From positions 1-26,238 of the forward strand of contig JAKIVA010000038.1 of the NCBI GenBank assembly GCA_021647265.1: DNA of 26,238 nucleotides, given 5' to 3'. This DNA is from Lutibacter sp. (GTDB lineage Bacteria; Bacteroidota; Bacteroidia; Flavobacteriales; Flavobacteriaceae). Below the pieces are notes generated by a model. That model did not search any database, was not told where the DNA came from, and saw only the letters and a program-made list of their open reading frames with translations. Of this stretch, positions 7,030 to 16,777 are shown piece after piece (positions within the stretch are counted from its first letter, which is position 1; every line of letters begins with the position of its first letter). Position numbers and translations under genes: made by a program.

Positions 7030-10000
7030 TTGAAAAAGAGCGAATTTATTTTCAAAATATCTATAGTATTTTTTTTATTGTTGTTTATTCAATCAACAGT
7101 AAAAGCTCAAACACCTCAGGTTGCTAGACTTAGAGACACTACAAAAGTTATTAAAAACAGTGATACACTAAAATTAAAATACCCTTTTAAAAGCAATCAA
7201 TCAGGGAGTTTGTATTTAGCAGACCCATCAAAATCTGAAGTTATTTATGATGCGGAATTAGGAAAATATATGATTATTGAAAAAATTGGAGGTTATTTAG
7301 TGAAACGCCCAATTTATATGACGCAAGAGGAGTACAAAAAATTCAAGCTTAAAAAAGACATGCTTGAATATTACAAAGAAAAAATTAACGCTACCAATAG
7401 TAAAAGAATTGGAAGCGAAAATGCACAAAAAAATTTACTGCCAACTTACTATGTGAAATCAGATTTTTTTCAATCTGTTTTTGGAGGAGATAAAATAGAA
7501 GTAAACGCACAAGGATCGGTGTTAATTAAATTGGGGATGTTATACCAAAAGGTTGATAACCCACAATTATCTGAACGGAATCGAAGTAGTTTTACATTTG
7601 ATTTTAATCAGGAAATTAGTGCAAGTATTTTAGCCAAAATAGGAACAAGATTGAAAGTAGGGGCACAATATGATACTCAATCAACTTTTAATTTCCAAAA
7701 TCAAATAAAATTAGAATACACACCAACAGAAGATGATATACTTCAAAAAATAGAAGTAGGAAATGTGAGTATGCCTTTAAAAAACTCATTAATTGTAGGA
7801 GCACAAAGTTTGTTTGGTGTTAAAACACAATTACAATTTGGAAAAACAACCGTTACAGGTGTATTTGCTGAACAAAAATCACAAACTCGTTCAGTAGCTG
7901 CACAGGGAGGTTCAACAATTCAGGAATTTGAGTTGCGAACTACAGATTATGATCAAAATCGACATTTCTTTTTAGCACACTATTTTAGAGATAATTATAA
8001 CAATGCTTTAAAAGATTTTCCATTAATAAATAGCGCTATTAATATTACAAGAATTGAAGTTTGGATTACCAATAGAAGAGCTTCTACAACAGATATTAGA
8101 AATATAGTAGCACTTGCTGATATTGGAGAAGGAAATCTTGTAAATATTGGTCCTGCTAGCGTAACACCAGTTCCGGGAGCACTATTACCTTCTAACGAGT
8201 CAAATGATATTTCGTCAATTTTAACTACCACAAATGCAGTTCGAAAAATAGCTACAGTAAGTAGTGGCTTATCACCATTTTCTATGCAACAAGGGCGTGA
8301 TTATTCAGTATTGGAAAATGCCATTAGGTTACGCCCCGATGAGTTTACATTACAACCACAATTAGGAATTATTTCATTAAATAGGAGATTAACAGATTCT
8401 GATGTGCTCGCTGTTGCCTATGAATATACAGTAAGTGGAGATTCTAAAGTGTATAGGGTGGGTGAATTTACAAGTGATGGAATTATAGCACCAGACAATA
8501 TTGTTGTTAAATTGTTGAGAAGTGAAATAATAAGTACACAAATACCATTATGGGATTTAATGATGAAGAATGTTTATTCTTTACAAACCTATAGAATGCA
8601 GCCAGAAGGTTTTAGGCTAGAATTATTGTATGCTGATGATGCAACAGGAGTTCCAATAAATGTATTGCAAAATGCAAAAACACCCAATATTTCTGATAAA
8701 ATATTATTAAACTTATTTGATATTGATAGGTTAGATCAAAGTCAATTTTATACTCCTGAAGGTGATGGTTACTTTGATTATGTTGAAGGTGCAACGGTAA
8801 ACTCAGAAAAAGGATATATTATTTTTCCTACAGTGGAACCCTTTGGGGAAGACCTACAATCAAAGTTAACTGATCCAGCAGATGAAATATTTGTTTTTAA
8901 TGAGTTATATGAAATGACTCAATCTGAAGCTAAAAATAATTTTCAACAAAAAGATAAATATTTAATAAAAGGATATCATAAATCTGAAAACACGAACGGT
9001 ATTCCTTTAGGTGCTTTTAATGTACCGCAAGGTTCGGTAAGAGTCACAACAGGAGGTAGAGAATTAGTAGAAGGTGTTGATTATGTAGTAGACTATCAAA
9101 TGGGTAGAGTTCAAATTGTAAACCCAAGTTTAGAAGCATCCAATGCCCCAATTCAAGTTTCAGTTGAAAATAATGCAACATTTAATTTACAAACTAAACG
9201 ATTTACGGGAATTGATATAGAACATAAATTTTCAGATAAATTTATTGCAGGAGCAACAATTTTAAATTTAAATGAAAGGCCAATAACTCAAAAAGCATTG
9301 TTTAATCAAGAACCAATAAACAATACTGTTTTTGGGTTGAATGCAAACTTTGGTACTGAAGTGCCAAAATTTACAAAATGGGTAAATAAGTTGCCTAATA
9401 TTGATACAGATGTTGTTTCAAATTTTTCAATTAGAGGAGATTTTGCCTATTTAAAACCAGGTTCACCAAAAAGAATTAGCCTTGATGGGGAAGCAACTTC
9501 TTATGTAGATGATTTTGAGGGCTCTCAAATCCCATTAGAAATTAAATCTGTTCAACAATGGCATTTGGCAAGTACTCCTCAATATCAAACACAGTTTGAT
9601 TTAGGGGGGAATGAAATTGATTTGTCTTATGGGTATAAAAGAGCTCGATTAGCTTGGTATATCATTGATCCATTATTTTATGGAGGAACTTCATTAAAAC
9701 CAGGGAATATTGATAATGCTGAACTTTCACGTGCAGAAGTTAGAAGGATAAGGTTTGAAGAATTGTTTCCTGAACAAGATTTAGATTTAACTCAGACAAC
9801 TATAGTTAGAACATTTGATTTGGCATACTTCCCCAATGAAAGAGGTAGTTATAATTATGATACCAACAATGTTGGAGGTGATGGTAAATTTACAAACCCT
9901 GAAGATAGGTGGGCAGGTATTACTAGAGCGTTAACAACTACAGATTTTGAGCGATCAAATGTAGAATATATTCAGTTTTGGTTAATGAATCCGTATGACC

Positions 10001-13000
10001 ATTATTCAATTACGAATGAAGAAGGACTGCCTGTTGGAGTAGATCCAAACGATCCAGCTAATCAGGTAGGAGATTTATATTTTAATCTTGGAAATATTTC
10101 TGAAGATATTTTAAAAGATGGTCGAAAAATGTATGAAAATGGATTACCTGAAAATCCGTTAAGCACAACAAATACAGATCCAACTATTTGGGGTAAAATA
10201 CCAACAAATCAGTCACTATTATACGCGTTTAGCGATAATGATAATGAACGTTTAAATCAGGATATTGGTTATGACGGGCTAAATGATGAAGAAGAAATAC
10301 AGTTATTTGGAACTGGTTTTGGTCCAGATCCAGCAAATGATAACTACTCTTATTTTAGAAGTTCAGAATATGATAATACGGATGCTTCAATTATTACACG
10401 ATATAAAAGGTATAATAATACACAGGGAAATTCACCAACAAATAACTTATCTCCAGAGAATTATCCAACTTCTGCAACCACGTTTCCTGATACAGAAGAT
10501 ATTGATAAAGATCAAACAATGAACTCGGTAGAAAGTTATTATCAATATAAAGTGTCCTTAAACAAAAATGATTTAGTTGTAGGACGTAATAATATTGTCG
10601 ATGAAAAAACAGTAACTGTACAGCTTGAAGACGGAAGTGAAAAACAATATAGATGGTTGCAATTTAGGATACAAGTAGCCACACCAGATGAAGTTATTAA
10701 TGATATAACGGGGTTTAACACAATTCGGTTTATGAGAATTTTCTTAACTAAATTTAAAATGCCAATTGTTTTACGTTTTGGTGAATTGCAATTAGTTCGA
10801 GGAGATTGGAGGCGATATACCAAAACGTTAGATGAAGCCATTGTGCCACCACAAAATTTAACCACACCTCAACTACAAAACTTTGAGGTAGGAGTGGTTA
10901 ATATTCAAGAAAATGAAAAAAGAACTCCAATACCTTATACCTTACCTCCAGGAATTCAACGAGAGATTTTAAGAGGAAGTACCACATTGCAAAAACAAAA
11001 TGAACAATCAGTAACCATCAAAGTCACAGATTTAGAGCCTAATGAAACCAGAGCAATCTTCAAAAATGTTAGTGTTGATTTAAGAATGTATAAAAATTTA
11101 AAATTATTTTTACATGCTGAAGGAATACAAACAAAACCACAAGTTCAGGATAATGAAGTAAAAGCTATAATTAGAATTGGTAGTGATTTAAACGATAATT
11201 ATTATCAGCTCGAAAAATTGCTTACAATATCAGATTATGGCGTAATTTCACCACTTGAAATATGGCCCGAAGAAAATAATTTAAATGCATTATTAGAATA
11301 TTTAGGGAAATTAAAGCTATTGAGATTTGATGCCGGTATTGCTCCAAACGTACTTTATCCAGCTATTGGAATGCCTTCTCCAATTGAAGGGTTAGAAGGG
11401 TACGATATTAGAGTAAAAGGAAATCCAAATTTATCAAATATTAAAACCATTATGTTGGGTATTAAAAACGTAACAAATGTAAATCAGAGTGCTGAAATTT
11501 GGTTTAATGAAATGCGTGTTTCTGAATTTGATAATCAAGGAGGGTGGGCAGCAGTAATGAGTGCTGATGCAAATTTTGCAGATTTCGCAGATGTTTCTGT
11601 TACAGGAAGAATGGAAACGAAAGGTTTTGGAGGAATAGAGCAACGCGTAAATGAACGTAGCCAAGAAGATACAAAATTATACGATATAGTCACCAATATA
11701 AATTTAGGGCAATTGTTGCCAAAAACCTGGGGGATTAAGTTACCATTAAATTATAGTATTTCTGAACAATTTAAAGACCCTAAATACGACCCTCAATATC
11801 AAGATGTACTTTTTGAGGAAGCAAAAAATATCAACCCAAATAGTAACAAAGCAAGAGATTATACAAAAAGAAGAAGTATTAGTCTAATAAATGTTAGAAA
11901 AGAATTTAACCCAAACTCAACTAAAAAACAACGCTTTTATAATATAGAAAATTTATCAGTTTCATATGCATTTAATGAAATCTATCAAAAAAATTATAAT
12001 ATTCAAAAATTTGTTGATCAAAACGTGAGAGCTTCTGCAAATTATAATTTTAGTTTTCAACCTATGAGTATTGAGCCATTTAAAAATTGGGAATTGCTAA
12101 ATAGTAGGTATTTGAAATTTATAAAAGATTTAAATGTAAACTTATTGCCCTCAACTATTTCAATTAACTCAAGTATTATTAGAAGATACAGCGAGCAATT
12201 GTCACGAAGTTTAATAGAAGGATTGCCTGAGTTACCAGTGTTAAAACAACGTTTTTTTATGTTTGATTGGGATTATACTGTAGGATATAATTTAACAAAA
12301 TCGTTGCAGTTCAATTTTAGAGCAACCAATAATTATATCTATGATGATTTTAAGGCCTCAGATGATATACAGTTAATGGATAATTTCTTTACACTTGGAA
12401 GACCAAATCATTATCATCAAACACTAAATGGAACATATGACATTCCTTTAAATAAAATCCCATTTTTAAATTTTGTAAATGCAAATTATGTATATACAGC
12501 TGATTTTGATTGGCAATCAGCATCACAATCCTATGTCAACCAAATTGGAAATGTAATTCAAAATAAAAATACGCATACTTTAGGAGCAAATATAGATTTT
12601 ACAAAATTTTACAAAATTATAAGTTTAAATAAATTGTTTGACAAAAAAAATTCTTCTTCTAAAAAAGGAACTTCTAAAACACCGATTATACCAAGAAATT
12701 TAAAAACCAAAAAGAAAAAAACAATTGGTGGTAAAATAGGGCAAGGATTTTACAATCTTTTAACATCCATTAAAAAAGCACGTATTAATTACTCTGAAAA
12801 TAATGGTACATATTTACCAGGTTATTTACCTGAAATCGGGTTTTTAGGGCGCGATAATTATAGTGGAAGTTTAGCTCCAACATTTGGATTTGTTTTCGGA
12901 AGTCAAATAGATATTAGACAACGAGCAATTGAAAATGGTTGGTTACTATCACGAGATATAAATGATCCGTACTTTAATAGAACCTACAGTAAAACTCATT

Positions 13001-14073
13001 TTAATAAATTAGATGCCATTATTACAGTTGAACCGTTCAAAAATTTTGATTTAGAATTTAGGGGTAATAGAACTTATACTACAAGAACATCACAACAATT
13101 AGATGTAGTAGACAATATATTAGATACAAATGCTCCAATTACTGAGTTTGGAAATTTCAGTATTAGCTATAATATGCTAAAAACATCTTTTAGTGACAGT
13201 AATGCAAATTTTGAAAAATTTAAAACAAACAGGGCAATCATTGCTCAGCGATTGGCTTTAAATACAGGACAACCCATAAGTGGTTTTGGAGAAACCAGCC
13301 AGCAAGTAATGCTTCCGGCATTTATGGCAGCATATTCAGGAAAAGACGCTTCAAAGGTTAGTTTGAAAACATTTAAAAGTGTACCAATTCCAGGGTGGAG
13401 ACTAAACTATAAAGGATTTATGAGAATGAAATGGTTTAAAAAACGTTTTAGAAGTTTCTCAATTTCACACAGCTATAATTCTCTGTATTCAATTACAAAT
13501 TTTAATAATAATTTAGACTATAATGTAAATAGCCCGTATGCCGAGACTGATATTGTGGGGAATTACTTCAATAAAACGCTTTTTACAAATGTTAATTTAA
13601 TTGAAGAATTTTCTCCACTGCTAAAAGTAGATATGAAAATGAAAAATTCATTATCTTTCAGCGGTAGAATAAATAAAGATAGAGGATTAACGCTAAATTT
13701 CAATAATAATACGATTACTCAAATTAAAGGAACAGAATATGTTATAGGTTTAGGGTATAGAATTAAAGATTTAAAAATGAAATTAAAATTTGGGGGAGAA
13801 GTAACTAGATTAAAAGGCGATTTAAATATAAGAGCTGATTTATCTCTAAGAGATAATAGAACAATTATTAGAGCAATAGATGAAGATAACAATCAAGTAA
13901 CAGGAGGTCAACGCTTATTATCTCTTAAGCTTTTTGCAGATTATGCTGTTAGTAAAAGCTTAATAGCATCTTTCTATTTTGATCAAAGCTCATCTAGATA
14001 TGCAATTTCAACTACTTTCCCTAGACAATCTGTGAGTTCAGGATTAAGTGTTAGATACCTATTAGGAAATTAA
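7030..14073 (+). CDS. sprA: SprA, type IX secretion outer-membrane translocon
   Basis: The 2347-residue product matches the size of F. johnsoniae SprA (about 2400), the very large beta-barrel through which T9SS cargo, including gliding adhesins, crosses the outer membrane. Residues 1-26 form a signal peptide ending VKA before Gln27. The rest is a long array of alternating beta-strand segments with large periplasmic and extracellular insertions, and the C-terminus ends in an aromatic-rich strand, SSGLSVRYLLGN. A Lys-rich loop lies around residues 1870-1910. The start is TTG at 7030: the in-frame codons just upstream are GAT and the ruvA stop, and no ATG occurs before the signal peptide. Flanking ruvA and gcvH support the call. 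Confidence 0.95.
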   Translation: MKKSEFIFKISIVFFLLLFIQSTVKAQTPQVARLRDTTKVIKNSDTLKLKYPFKSNQSGSLYLADPSKSEVIYDAELGKYMIIEKIGGYLVKRPIYMTQEEYKKFKLKKDMLEYYKEKINATNSKRIGSENAQKNLLPTYYVKSDFFQSVFGGDKIEVNAQGSVLIKLGMLYQKVDNPQLSERNRSSFTFDFNQEISASILAKIGTRLKVGAQYDTQSTFNFQNQIKLEYTPTEDDILQKIEVGNVSMPLKNSLIVGAQSLFGVKTQLQFGKTTVTGVFAEQKSQTRSVAAQGGSTIQEFELRTTDYDQNRHFFLAHYFRDNYNNALKDFPLINSAINITRIEVWITNRRASTTDIRNIVALADIGEGNLVNIGPASVTPVPGALLPSNESNDISSILTTTNAVRKIATVSSGLSPFSMQQGRDYSVLENAIRLRPDEFTLQPQLGIISLNRRLTDSDVLAVAYEYTVSGDSKVYRVGEFTSDGIIAPDNIVVKLLRSEIISTQIPLWDLMMKNVYSLQTYRMQPEGFRLELLYADDATGVPINVLQNAKTPNISDKILLNLFDIDRLDQSQFYTPEGDGYFDYVEGATVNSEKGYIIFPTVEPFGEDLQSKLTDPADEIFVFNELYEMTQSEAKNNFQQKDKYLIKGYHKSENTNGIPLGAFNVPQGSVRVTTGGRELVEGVDYVVDYQMGRVQIVNPSLEASNAPIQVSVENNATFNLQTKRFTGIDIEHKFSDKFIAGATILNLNERPITQKALFNQEPINNTVFGLNANFGTEVPKFTKWVNKLPNIDTDVVSNFSIRGDFAYLKPGSPKRISLDGEATSYVDDFEGSQIPLEIKSVQQWHLASTPQYQTQFDLGGNEIDLSYGYKRARLAWYIIDPLFYGGTSLKPGNIDNAELSRAEVRRIRFEELFPEQDLDLTQTTIVRTFDLAYFPNERGSYNYDTNNVGGDGKFTNPEDRWAGITRALTTTDFERSNVEYIQFWLMNPYDHYSITNEEGLPVGVDPNDPANQVGDLYFNLGNISEDILKDGRKMYENGLPENPLSTTNTDPTIWGKIPTNQSLLYAFSDNDNERLNQDIGYDGLNDEEEIQLFGTGFGPDPANDNYSYFRSSEYDNTDASIITRYKRYNNTQGNSPTNNLSPENYPTSATTFPDTEDIDKDQTMNSVESYYQYKVSLNKNDLVVGRNNIVDEKTVTVQLEDGSEKQYRWLQFRIQVATPDEVINDITGFNTIRFMRIFLTKFKMPIVLRFGELQLVRGDWRRYTKTLDEAIVPPQNLTTPQLQNFEVGVVNIQENEKRTPIPYTLPPGIQREILRGSTTLQKQNEQSVTIKVTDLEPNETRAIFKNVSVDLRMYKNLKLFLHAEGIQTKPQVQDNEVKAIIRIGSDLNDNYYQLEKLLTISDYGVISPLEIWPEENNLNALLEYLGKLKLLRFDAGIAPNVLYPAIGMPSPIEGLEGYDIRVKGNPNLSNIKTIMLGIKNVTNVNQSAEIWFNEMRVSEFDNQGGWAAVMSADANFADFADVSVTGRMETKGFGGIEQRVNERSQEDTKLYDIVTNINLGQLLPKTWGIKLPLNYSISEQFKDPKYDPQYQDVLFEEAKNINPNSNKARDYTKRRSISLINVRKEFNPNSTKKQRFYNIENLSVSYAFNEIYQKNYNIQKFVDQNVRASANYNFSFQPMSIEPFKNWELLNSRYLKFIKDLNVNLLPSTISINSSIIRRYSEQLSRSLIEGLPELPVLKQRFFMFDWDYTVGYNLTKSLQFNFRATNNYIYDDFKASDDIQLMDNFFTLGRPNHYHQTLNGTYDIPLNKIPFLNFVNANYVYTADFDWQSASQSYVNQIGNVIQNKNTHTLGANIDFTKFYKIISLNKLFDKKNSSSKKGTSKTPIIPRNLKTKKKKTIGGKIGQGFYNLLTSIKKARINYSENNGTYLPGYLPEIGFLGRDNYSGSLAPTFGFVFGSQIDIRQRAIENGWLLSRDINDPYFNRTYSKTHFNKLDAIITVEPFKNFDLEFRGNRTYTTRTSQQLDVVDNILDTNAPITEFGNFSISYNMLKTSFSDSNANFEKFKTNRAIIAQRLALNTGQPISGFGETSQQVMLPAFMAAYSGKDASKVSLKTFKSVPIPGWRLNYKGFMRMKWFKKRFRSFSISHSYNSLYSITNFNNNLDYNVNSPYAETDIVGNYFNKTLFTNVNLIEEFSPLLKVDMKMKNSLSFSGRINKDRGLTLNFNNNTITQIKGTEYVIGLGYRIKDLKMKLKFGGEVTRLKGDLNIRADLSLRDNRTIIRAIDEDNNQVTGGQRLLSLKLFADYAVSKSLIASFYFDQSSSRYAISTTFPRQSVSSGLSVRYLLGN

Positions 14074-14109
14074 TAAATAAAATAAAATAATAAATTAAAT
14101 TTAATAAAA

Positions 14110-14490
14110 ATGAATATTCCAGCAGAATTAAAGTATACAAAAGACCATGAATGGGTAAAAATAGAAGGTAATACAGCAACAATTGGTATTACACATTTTG
14201 CACAATCTGAATTAGGAGATATTGTTTATGTAGATGTTGATACAATTGATGAAACAGTTGAAAAAGATGAAGTGTTTGGCTCAGTAGAAGCTGTGAAAAC
14301 AGTTTCAGATTTGCTAATGCCCCTAACAGGTGAGGTAATAGCGTTTAATGAAGTTTTAGAAGATGAACCAGAAAAAGTAAATACAGACCCTTATGGAGAT
14401 GGATGGATGATTAAAATAGCTATTTCTGACACTTCTCAAATTGAAGAGTTATTGTCAGCTGAAGATTATAAAGAATTAATTGGAGCGTAA
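14110..14490 (+). CDS. gcvH: Glycine cleavage system H protein
   Basis: This 126-residue lipoyl carrier shuttles the aminomethyl group from the P protein to the T and L proteins of the glycine cleavage system. The lipoylation site is Lys63 in GSVEAVKTVSDLL. The N-terminus MNIPAELKYTKDHEWV and the C-terminal NTDPYGDGWMIKI are family hallmarks, and the length is standard. It lies 36 bp after sprA and overlaps the next gene by 11 bp, so it is probably within the same transcript. Linkage to sprA is positional rather than functional. Confidence 0.97.
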   Translation: MNIPAELKYTKDHEWVKIEGNTATIGITHFAQSELGDIVYVDVDTIDETVEKDEVFGSVEAVKTVSDLLMPLTGEVIAFNEVLEDEPEKVNTDPYGDGWMIKIAISDTSQIEELLSAEDYKELIGA

Positions 14491-14839
14491 ATTTTATTTT
14501 TACAGTGCTGTACTTTTAACAATTGCAATTACAATAGGGAGTCTAATTTCGATTCCTAAATTAGAAGTAACGCAAGTGCAAATTTCAGATAAATTTGTGC
14601 ACATATCAGCTTATTGTTTACTTACATTAAATTGGCTGCTAGTTTATAGGTTTAAAAACAATAAACTAAAATATGATTTCTTAATTCTCTTGCTTGTTTT
14701 TATTTATGGCATAATTATTGAAATTTTACAAGGAGTTTTAACCAGTTATAGGCAGGCAGATTTATTAGATGTTTTAGCCAATTTTGCGGGTATTAGTCTA
14801 GCTTTTATATTTTTTAGCATATTTTTTGAAAGAAAATAG
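14480..14839 (+). CDS. VanZ-like small membrane protein
   Basis: The 119-residue product has about four hydrophobic helices and the VanZ-family pattern near the end: YGIIIEILQ (75-83) followed by RQADLLDVLANFAG. Its molecular role is unknown; VanZ itself confers low-level teicoplanin resistance, which should not be assumed here. The only plausible start is TTG at 14480, because a stop in this frame occupies 14477-14479 and the first helix begins within a few codons. It overlaps gcvH by 11 bp, so translation is probably coupled. Confidence 0.8.
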   Translation: MERKFYFYSAVLLTIAITIGSLISIPKLEVTQVQISDKFVHISAYCLLTLNWLLVYRFKNNKLKYDFLILLLVFIYGIIIEILQGVLTSYRQADLLDVLANFAGISLAFIFFSIFFERK

Positions 14840-14912
14840 AATGAAATAAAAAATATACTTGTATAATATATTAAAATTATTAAATTAGCACACTATTTAA
14901 ATTATTTGATAA

Positions 14913-15632
14913 ATGGAAGTTAAAAAAAATCCAAAAGCAAATCTAGAAAACTACAGCAGGTTGTTTATGCAATTAGGTTTAGTTTTAGCATTACTAGTGG
15001 TGTATTTAGCCATTGAAAAAAAGACGTACGATAGAGTAATTGGTGATCTTGGTCCAGTTGTTTTAAACGCGGAAGATGATGAGCAAACAATTGAAATTGC
15101 TCCACCACCACCACCAGAACAAAAAGCACCACCACCACCAACTCCTGATAAAATTGAAGTTGTTGAAGATGAAAAAGAAGTTGAAGAAACAGTTATAGAA
15201 TCTACGGAGACTGACGAAGATGATGCAGTTGAGGTTGAGGAAATAGTTGATGTTGAAGAAGATGAAGATGTGATGGAAGATGTTCCTTTCGCAATCATTG
15301 AAGATGTTCCAGTTTATCCAGGCTGTAAAGGAAATAAAGCCAAATTAAGAGCTTGCTTGCAAGAAAAGATAACAAAACATGTGAATAGGAAATTTAATTC
15401 AGATTTAGCATCAGATTTAGGGCTGTCACCTGGAATTAAACGTATTTTTGTAATGTTTAAAATTGATAAAAATGGGAACATTACAAATGTAATGGCTCGT
15501 GCACCTCATAAAAGGTTACAAGCTGAAGCTATTAGAGTTATAAAATTATTACCTAAAATGATTCCTGGAAAACAAAGAGGAAGACCTGTAGGTGTAAAAT
15601 ATAGTTTACCAATTGCTTTTAAAGTAGAGTAA
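14913..15632 (+). CDS. TonB-like energy transducer, copy 1
   Basis: The 239-residue protein has a short cytoplasmic N-terminus, one membrane helix (about 17-35), a periplasmic spacer and a TonB-type C-terminal domain (about 130-239). The spacer is proline-rich at 64-78 and then strongly acidic to about residue 125. The C-terminal domain carries VYPGCKG and LRACL (Cys138 and Cys148, a possible disulfide), IFVMFKIDKNGNI and a final conserved strand ending AFKVE. TonB proteins couple the inner-membrane proton-motive force, through ExbB/ExbD, to outer-membrane receptors. The partner receptor is not in the window. A strong terminator follows at 15655, so this copy ends its own transcript. Confidence 0.85.
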   Translation: MEVKKNPKANLENYSRLFMQLGLVLALLVVYLAIEKKTYDRVIGDLGPVVLNAEDDEQTIEIAPPPPPEQKAPPPPTPDKIEVVEDEKEVEETVIESTETDEDDAVEVEEIVDVEEDEDVMEDVPFAIIEDVPVYPGCKGNKAKLRACLQEKITKHVNRKFNSDLASDLGLSPGIKRIFVMFKIDKNGNITNVMARAPHKRLQAEAIRVIKLLPKMIPGKQRGRPVGVKYSLPIAFKVE

Positions 15633-15654
15633 AATAAAATATTTATATTCAAGT

Positions 15655-15689
15655 AAAAAGCTCAACCATTTGGTTGAGCTTTTTTTTTT
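15655..15689 (+). terminator. Rho-independent terminator after TonB copy 1
   Basis: A 9-bp stem AGCTCAACC / GGTTGAGCT with loop ATTT (15659-15680) runs into a T-tract to 15689. A short A-run precedes it, so it may also act weakly in reverse. Confidence 0.9.
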
Positions 15690-15829
15690 GGCATGTTTAT
15701 TGTATTAACATAATTTTAACATTTATCCTTGATTGTAGTAGTTATAAAAATTAAGAATCTTAATACCACTCAAAATAATTAATTAAAAACTACAGCTACT
15801 AGAAAGGGTAAAATAAAACTTATATAATT

Positions 15830-16549
15830 ATGAGCACAAAAAAGCATCCAAAAGCAAATTTAGAGAATTACACTAAACTATTTGTACAATTAGGTTTAGT
15901 TTTATCATTAATTATTGTTTATGCATTACTAGAAAATAAAACTTTTAAAAAAAAGAGTGTAGTTTTAAGTGGCATAGATCTAATTGATAATGCTCCTGAA
16001 CAGATTATTGAATTTAAAATTAAACAACCCAAAGAAAAATCTATTCCAAAAAAAGTAATACTTATTGATATTAAAAAAGTAGATAATAATTCGAATCCTG
16101 ATGAAACCTTTTTAGTAGATATGGGTATAGATGATCCTGTAGAAGAACCTAAATTTATTGATGTAGATCCAGATGAAGGAAATAATATCCCTGATGAAAT
16201 TCCTTTCGCAATCATTGAAGACGCACCAGTTTACCCCGGCTGTAAGGGAAATAAAGCCAAATTAAGAGCTTGCTTGCAAGAAAAGATAACAAAACATATA
16301 AATAGGAAATTTAATTCAGGTTTAGCATCAAATTTAGGGTTGTCACCGGGTATTAAGCGTATTTTTGTAATGTTTAAAATTGATAAAAACGGGAATATTA
16401 CAAACGTAATGGCTCGTGCACCTCATAAAAGGTTACAAGCTGAAGCTATTAGAGTTATAAAATTATTACCTAAAATGATTCCTGGAAAACAAAGAGGAAG
16501 ACCTGTAGGTGTTAAATATAGTTTGCCAATTGCTTTTAAAGTAGAATAA
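15830..16549 (+). CDS. TonB-like energy transducer, copy 2
   Basis: The 239-residue paralogue of copy 1 has the same start motif (KANLENY), a membrane helix at about 17-35 and a C-terminal TonB domain from about 124. From residue 124 to the end it differs from copy 1 at only about seven positions, and 107 bp (16406-16512) are identical to 15489-15595. The spacer (45-122) is unrelated: it has no proline run and instead has Lys-rich then acidic stretches. Cys138 and Cys148 are conserved. It lies between two terminators, so it is probably expressed alone. The different spacer suggests altered reach or partner choice. Confidence 0.85.
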   Translation: MSTKKHPKANLENYTKLFVQLGLVLSLIIVYALLENKTFKKKSVVLSGIDLIDNAPEQIIEFKIKQPKEKSIPKKVILIDIKKVDNNSNPDETFLVDMGIDDPVEEPKFIDVDPDEGNNIPDEIPFAIIEDAPVYPGCKGNKAKLRACLQEKITKHINRKFNSGLASNLGLSPGIKRIFVMFKIDKNGNITNVMARAPHKRLQAEAIRVIKLLPKMIPGKQRGRPVGVKYSLPIAFKVE

Positions 16550-16573
16550 AAATAAATATTTTATAAGTTATTA

Positions 16574-16605
16574 AAAAAAGCTCATCCAAACGGATGAGCT
16601 TTTTT
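16574..16605. terminator. Bidirectional terminator after TonB copy 2
   Basis: The stem GCTCATCC / GGATGAGC with loop AAAC (16580-16599) is flanked by an A-run on the left and a T-run on the right, so it can stop transcription in both directions. Compared with the copy 1 terminator, one A-T pair has become T-A, keeping the stem intact. Confidence 0.88.
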
Positions 16606-16611
16606 AATTGT

Positions 16612-16707
16612 TTATTGCATTTTATTCAAAAATTTCGTACATTTAGTACGATAAACATCTTGCAAGGTATTGTTACAATATTCTTGTTGTTTTTCAATTT
16701 CTTGCAT
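16612..16707 (-). CDS. Candidate small protein or gene remnant, 31 residues
   Basis: On the minus strand an ATG at 16707 gives a 31-residue frame beginning MQEIEKQQEYCNNT and ending LNKMQ. The frame is open further upstream to 16761 (about 49 codons), with charged, helix-like sequence (KQEEILKRTA). The stop lies 7 bp from the bidirectional terminator, which would also terminate a minus-strand transcript. No promoter is recognisable and I know no homologue. It may be a small protein, the 3' end of a lost gene, or chance. Confidence 0.25.
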   Translation of the reverse strand: MQEIEKQQEYCNNTLQDVYRTKCTKFLNKMQ

Positions 16708-16777
16708 TATAAATTGTACTGTGCTAACAGCAGTTCTTTTTAGAATTTCTTCTTGTTTAACTTAAAACGAGTTAATT

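Noticed and set aside
7024..7032. RuvA-SprA fusion by a sequencing error at the stop codon.
   Set aside because: RuvA ends at its normal length and SprA starts with a complete signal peptide, so two separate proteins are expected although the frames coincide.
10283..10522. Plus-strand frame of 79 codons inside sprA.
   Set aside because: It is an out-of-frame shadow rich in Ile, Gln and Leu within a clearly conserved sprA region.
14951..15298. Ser/Thr-rich open frame on the minus strand.
   Set aside because: It is the antisense of the acidic and proline-rich spacer of TonB copy 1; the low-complexity codons leave the opposite strand open.
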